Below are positions 13,888 through 16,399 of a DNA stretch of 16,399 nt, piece after piece. A program made the position numbers and the translations under genes. This stretch comes from Deltaproteobacteria bacterium. Lineage in GTDB: Bacteria > UBA10199 > DSSB01. Positions within the stretch are counted from its first letter, which is position 1. Each line of letters opens with the position of its first letter. A model generated the notes under the pieces. The model was not told where the DNA came from. It worked only from the letters and a program-made list of their open reading frames with translations, and searched no databases. Location: positions 1-16,399 of the forward strand of contig JAGRNM010000007.1 of assembly GCA_020440745.1 (NCBI GenBank). The letters are read 5' to 3'.

Positions 13888-14289
13888 TTAGTTTGTCACC
13901 TCGGCATAGCACTTGCGAGTTTCCCACAGGCGCACGCGACTGACGGGCAAGCCTTTACTTAAGGCAAAATTAAAAATTAACTCAGCAATGTTTTCTGCTG
14001 TGGGGTTTTCTTGCATAATAAAGACAGGTTCTTTTTGTTCTTTTAGAAAATCCACTAAGGGATCGTCTTTTCTAAGAAGCATTTTATGATCCAATTCTTC
14101 TTCGATAAAATCTTTAAGCTCTTTTTTAATATCGGTAAAATCAATGAGCATGCCGCGATGGTCTAAATCTTGACCGCTAAATTCCACCTCCACTAAGCCA
14201 TTATGTCCGTGGGGGTGAGCGCATTTGCCCTGATAGTCTAAGAGACGATGACCATAGCAAAACTCAAACTGTCTAGTAACTTGAAACAT
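13888..14289 (-). CDS. queD: QueD/PTPS family enzyme (6-carboxy- or 6-pyruvoyl-tetrahydropterin synthase-like)
   Basis: The 133-aa protein carries the full T-fold active site of the family. The zinc ligands are H14, H27 and H29. The catalytic Cys23 sits in C-x3-H-G-H exactly as in QueD. The Asp-His pair is D67-H68, and E123, in the WET motif, binds the pterin ring. It acts on 7,8-dihydroneopterin triphosphate, giving 6-carboxytetrahydropterin in queuosine synthesis, or a pyruvoyl/aldehyde tetrahydropterin in other subgroups; the subgroup cannot be fixed from these residues. Its ATG overlaps the TAA of the upstream pteridine reductase gene (TAATG), so translation is coupled. No other queuosine gene is in the window, and the reductase partner tilts the role toward pterin cofactor metabolism. 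Confidence 0.88.
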   Translation of the reverse strand: MFQVTRQFEFCYGHRLLDYQGKCAHPHGHNGLVEVEFSGQDLDHRGMLIDFTDIKKELKDFIEEELDHKMLLRKDDPLVDFLKEQKEPVFIMQENPTAENIAELIFNFALSKGLPVSRVRLWETRKCYAEVTN

Positions 14290-15026
14290 TAATAAAGATT
14301 CCTTCCTCCATCAACGTGGATTTGTGCGCCAGTGATAAAATCACTGTCTTCCAACAAAAAACGCACGGTCTTGGCAATATCTTTAGGAGAGCCGTGTCTT
14401 TTTAGCAAAGTTTTTTGAAGGATTTTTTTCTTAGCACTTTCTGAAGTATGGGAAGACCAAAGGATAGGTCCAGGTAAAAGGGTATTGACTTGTACCTCTG
14501 GCGCCAAAGCCCTGGCAAAGGCTTGGGCAAGGTTCATCATAGCAGCTTTGGCTGCATTATAAGGTATATAATCGGGATGGGGCCTTGTGGTAGACCAATC
14601 CCCTAAATGGATCATTTTACCTTGGCCCTTTTTCTTCATTTTAGGTCCTAAGGCTTGGCTTAAGAAAAAAACTGCCCTAGCATTACTGCCCATCAAATCT
14701 TCCCACTCCTCCCAAGTCGTTTTGCCTAAAGGTGTAGGATAAAAAGTAGAAGCATTATGAACCAAAGCGTCCACCTGGCCAAAGGCTTGCCAAGCCTCTT
14801 GAGCCAGGCGCTTGATTTCTTCTTCCTTTTGTAAATTGGCTTGTAAGATCTTGCAGACCACGCCAAATTTTTTATTTAAACTTTTGGCTAAAGCCTTGGC
14901 TTCCTTCTCAGAAGTATTGTAGTGAATTAATAATTTAGCGCCAGCTTGGGCAAGCTCGGTAACAATAGCTTTGCCAACACGCTTAGCGCCTCCAGTAACT
15001 AAAACAACACTATTTTTTAATTTCAT
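14289..15026 (-). CDS. Pteridine reductase-type short-chain dehydrogenase (PTR1/FolM-like)
   Basis: This 245-aa NADPH-dependent reductase has the TGxxxRxG nucleotide motif of pteridine reductases (TGGAKRVG, 11-18; R16) in place of the usual TGxxxGxG. It also has NAS (91-93) followed by TFYPTPL, and the active-site set D143, Y156, K160. Asp in place of the usual Ser, 13 residues before the Tyr, is what PTR1 and FolM have. It likely reduces dihydro- or oxidised pterins to the tetrahydro form, as in folate, monapterin or biopterin metabolism. It overlaps queD by one base (TAATG). The ATG at 15026 lies 2 bases from the ATG of the divergent ferredoxin gene, and its AAGGCGG ribosome site lies inside that gene. 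Confidence 0.9.
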   Translation of the reverse strand: MKLKNSVVLVTGGAKRVGKAIVTELAQAGAKLLIHYNTSEKEAKALAKSLNKKFGVVCKILQANLQKEEEIKRLAQEAWQAFGQVDALVHNASTFYPTPLGKTTWEEWEDLMGSNARAVFFLSQALGPKMKKKGQGKMIHLGDWSTTRPHPDYIPYNAAKAAMMNLAQAFARALAPEVQVNTLLPGPILWSSHTSESAKKKILQKTLLKRHGSPKDIAKTVRFLLEDSDFITGAQIHVDGGRNLY

Positions 15027-15028
15027 CC

Positions 15029-15343
15029 ATGCCGCCTTTTGAAAAACATATTCTTGTCTGCACTAATGAAAGACCTGCCGGTCATCCTAGGCCTTGTTGT
15101 TTAAGTAAAAACAGCGAGGCCATTTTGCAAGCCTTTAAAGAAGCTCTACAACAAGCCGGATTAAAAGGAAAGGTAAGGGCTAATCGATCGGGCTGTTTGG
15201 ATGCCTGCGAAAAAGGTCCCGCGGTGGTGGTTTATCCAGAAGGAATTTGGTATCGGGTAACAACCGTGGAGCAGGCTAAAAGAATTGTAAAAGAACATAT
15301 CGTGGGTGGAAAAGTTGTGAGTGAATGGCAAAGTTTTAAATGA
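15029..15343 (+). CDS. Thioredoxin-like [2Fe-2S] ferredoxin
   Basis: The 104-aa protein belongs to the thioredoxin-fold [2Fe-2S] ferredoxin group (Aquifex/Clostridium 2Fe-2S type, also seen as a NuoE-like domain). Family landmarks are HILVCTNERPAGHPRPCC (residues 7-24), SGCLDACEKGPAVVVYPEG (54-72) and WYRVT. Likely cluster ligands are C11, C23 or C24, C56 and C60. It would carry single electrons in the cytoplasm; the partner is not evident from the context. The start is supported by the family N-terminus, but no ribosome site precedes it, and the 2 bases between it and the opposing start leave no room for a separate leader. The mRNA may be leaderless, or its promoter may lie inside the reductase gene. 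Confidence 0.92.
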   Translation: MPPFEKHILVCTNERPAGHPRPCCLSKNSEAILQAFKEALQQAGLKGKVRANRSGCLDACEKGPAVVVYPEGIWYRVTTVEQAKRIVKEHIVGGKVVSEWQSFK

Positions 15344-15355
15344 TATAGAAGTATA

Positions 15356-15506
15356 AAAACTCCCCTCCTTTTTCAAGGAGGGGTGGCCTAAGGGTGGGGA
15401 GGTCTTGGTATGAGGTGTTTCTGCTATTAGGTATTTTTAAGCCTAGATAATTTTATGAATCAACCCCTGCCCTACGGGCACCTTCCCTTGGCAGGGGAGG
15501 AGTTTG
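15356..15506. repeat. Palindromic MITE-like repeat element, long copy
   Basis: This element of about 150 bases has imperfect terminal inverted repeats: AACTCCCCTCC at 15358 and GGGGAGGAGTTT ending at 15505. Just inside the left end is a perfect 9-bp stem, CCCCTCCTT/AAGGAGGGG (15362-15370 with 15375-15383). At the right end CCCCTGCC (15464-15471) pairs with GGCAGGGG (15490-15497), enclosing the palindrome TGCCC-TAC-GGGCA (15468-15480). It has no open reading frame of its own. Its ends match those of the short element at 7121-7201 in inverted orientation. It fills the gap between the ferredoxin and MBL genes and on the minus strand could also act as a terminator (stem then GAGTTTTTA). Confidence 0.75.
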
Positions 15507-15585
15507 AGTCCAATTGAGCTCAATCTTGGTAGCTTGTTCCCGAGATTCTTTGATTTAACTTAAATGATGGGATTAGGAGCTAAAC

Positions 15586-16224
15586 ATGATTTTAGAACAA
15601 CTAACTGTCGGTCCTTTTCAATGCAACTGCAGCATTATTGCCTGCGAGAAAACTAAAGAAGCCATTGTATTGGATCCGGGGGAAGAGGCTCATCGTATTG
15701 AGAAGATCCTTAAAGACAAAGACCTTAAGTTAAAATATCTGGTGCACACTCACGCCCACTTAGATCATGTAGGTGCTACTTGTGATCTGCAAGAGCATTT
15801 TAAAACCGCTAGACCTCAGTCTTGTTTACATGAGGAAGACCAGTTTCTTTGGGACAATGTGGCCATGCAGGCAGCCCTTTTTAACTTACCACCGCCTAAA
15901 AGTGGCAAAGTGGATCTTTATATTCACGAAGGCGACCAATTAAAATTTGGTGAGCTTTCTTTAAAAGTCTTACACACCCCTGGTCACACACCGGGTAGTC
16001 TTTGTTTTATTTTAGAAGAAGCAAACCAGACCCATCTATTTGCAGGCGATACCCTCTTTGCTGGCAGCATTGGCCGCACGGACCTTTGGGGTGGGGACTA
16101 TGGAACCATCATTCATTCCATTAAGGATAAGCTTTTGCTTTTAGATGACAATACGCAAGTCCATGCAGGCCACGGTCCCAGCACCACAATTGGGATAGAA
16201 AAACAACACAATCCCTTTTTATAG
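15586..16224 (+). CDS. MBL-fold metallohydrolase, glyoxalase II-like (YcbL type)
   Basis: The 212-aa enzyme has all metal-binding motifs of the glyoxalase II-like branch: H56-x-H58-x-D60-H61 in THAHLDH, H134 in HTPGHTPGS, D155 in AGDTLFAGSIGRTDL and H196 in HAGHGPST. The C-terminus IGIEKQHNPFL is typical of the short YcbL-like members, which lack the C-terminal glutathione-binding domain of true glyoxalase II. It therefore probably hydrolyses a thioester or a related substrate; the exact one is unknown. AGGAG lies 6 bases before the ATG. It follows the palindromic repeat and stands alone in its transcription unit as far as can be seen. Confidence 0.92.
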   Translation: MILEQLTVGPFQCNCSIIACEKTKEAIVLDPGEEAHRIEKILKDKDLKLKYLVHTHAHLDHVGATCDLQEHFKTARPQSCLHEEDQFLWDNVAMQAALFNLPPPKSGKVDLYIHEGDQLKFGELSLKVLHTPGHTPGSLCFILEEANQTHLFAGDTLFAGSIGRTDLWGGDYGTIIHSIKDKLLLLDDNTQVHAGHGPSTTIGIEKQHNPFL

Positions 16225-16296
16225 TCTAAAAAAATATCTAAAAATTTTAATAAAAGTAATAAGTTATATTAAATCACTTAAATTAATTTTTGCCCT

Positions 16297-16325
16297 TTGA
16301 CAAAAGGCTTACTTAAAGGCACAAT
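16297..16325 (+). promoter_or_regulatory. Candidate promoter for a gene beyond the right edge
   Basis: A perfect -35 TTGACA (16297-16302), a 17-base spacer and CACAAT (16320-16325; 4 of 6 to the -10 consensus) stand in the AT-rich gap after the MBL gene. A possible ATG is at 16395-16397, about 65 bases past the predicted start site, but only five bases remain from it, so the gene cannot be identified. Confidence 0.5.
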
Positions 16326-16399
16326 CCACTAGTCATCAGGGCTTTTTAGGTTCAGGGTAATTAAAGGAAAACAGTTCAGAGACGGGATTAAGTAATGAA

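Noticed and set aside
15362..15390. Simple terminator for the ferredoxin gene
   Set aside because: The plus-strand hairpin is not followed by a T-run (TGGCC follows), and the structure is better explained as the end of the repeat element.

Overview
The window looks like part of the chromosome of an uncultured, compact-genome Gram-negative bacterium. Evidence for this: genes abut or overlap at their stops; one protein has a signal peptide and a Cys/transmembrane/Arg C-terminal tail resembling the MYXO-CTERM style of delta-proteobacteria-like lineages; and three unrecognised proteins end in an outer-membrane-like C-terminal strand. No rRNA or tRNA is visible, so lineage is inference only. Base composition is moderate (roughly 40-45% GC by eye).

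Left part (1-3814). A long class II, B12-dependent ribonucleotide reductase (nrdJ, minus strand) ends at a strong intrinsic terminator. Bases 1-110 hold nothing I can support. Upstream of nrdJ is the only long non-coding stretch (3364-3814). It carries a candidate promoter overlapped by two NrdR-like boxes spaced 32 bp start to start, then a cluster of four DnaA-box-like 9-mers, then AT-rich DNA and a promoter for the rightward genes.

Middle-left (3815-6340). Three consecutive rightward genes encode unrecognised proteins. Each has a Ser-Phe motif near the N-terminus and an alternating-hydrophobic C-terminus ending in Phe. The first and third look like diverged paralogs. They converge, with adjacent stop codons, on a TauE/SafE-type membrane permease.

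Middle (7091-9712). A short copy of a palindromic repeat precedes a zinc-ribbon methyltransferase. Next comes a two-gene module (67-aa protein plus MNT/AbiEii-like nucleotidyltransferase) lying between two 24-bp imperfect direct repeats, one of which is the 3' end of the thiol peroxidase gene tpx. Divergent from tpx is a GGQ release-factor-like rescue protein.

Right part (9830-16399). A secreted Pro-rich protein and a large beta-rich anchored protein form a rightward pair. They converge on a leftward run of genes: pteridine reductase, QueD/PTPS-like protein (coupled by TAATG), a DUF1054 protein and a PduO-type cobalamin adenosyltransferase (coupled by TTGA). Start to start with the reductase, only 2 bp away, is a thioredoxin-like [2Fe-2S] ferredoxin. 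After it come a longer copy of the palindromic repeat, a glyoxalase-II-like MBL hydrolase, and a promoter for a gene beyond the edge.

Functional links: the adenosyltransferase makes the adenosylcobalamin that NrdJ needs, and the QueD-like/pteridine reductase pair suggests reduced-pterin metabolism. The novelty candidates are the Ser-Phe/terminal-Phe protein cluster, the DnaA plus NrdR control region, and the cassette at the tpx 3' end.
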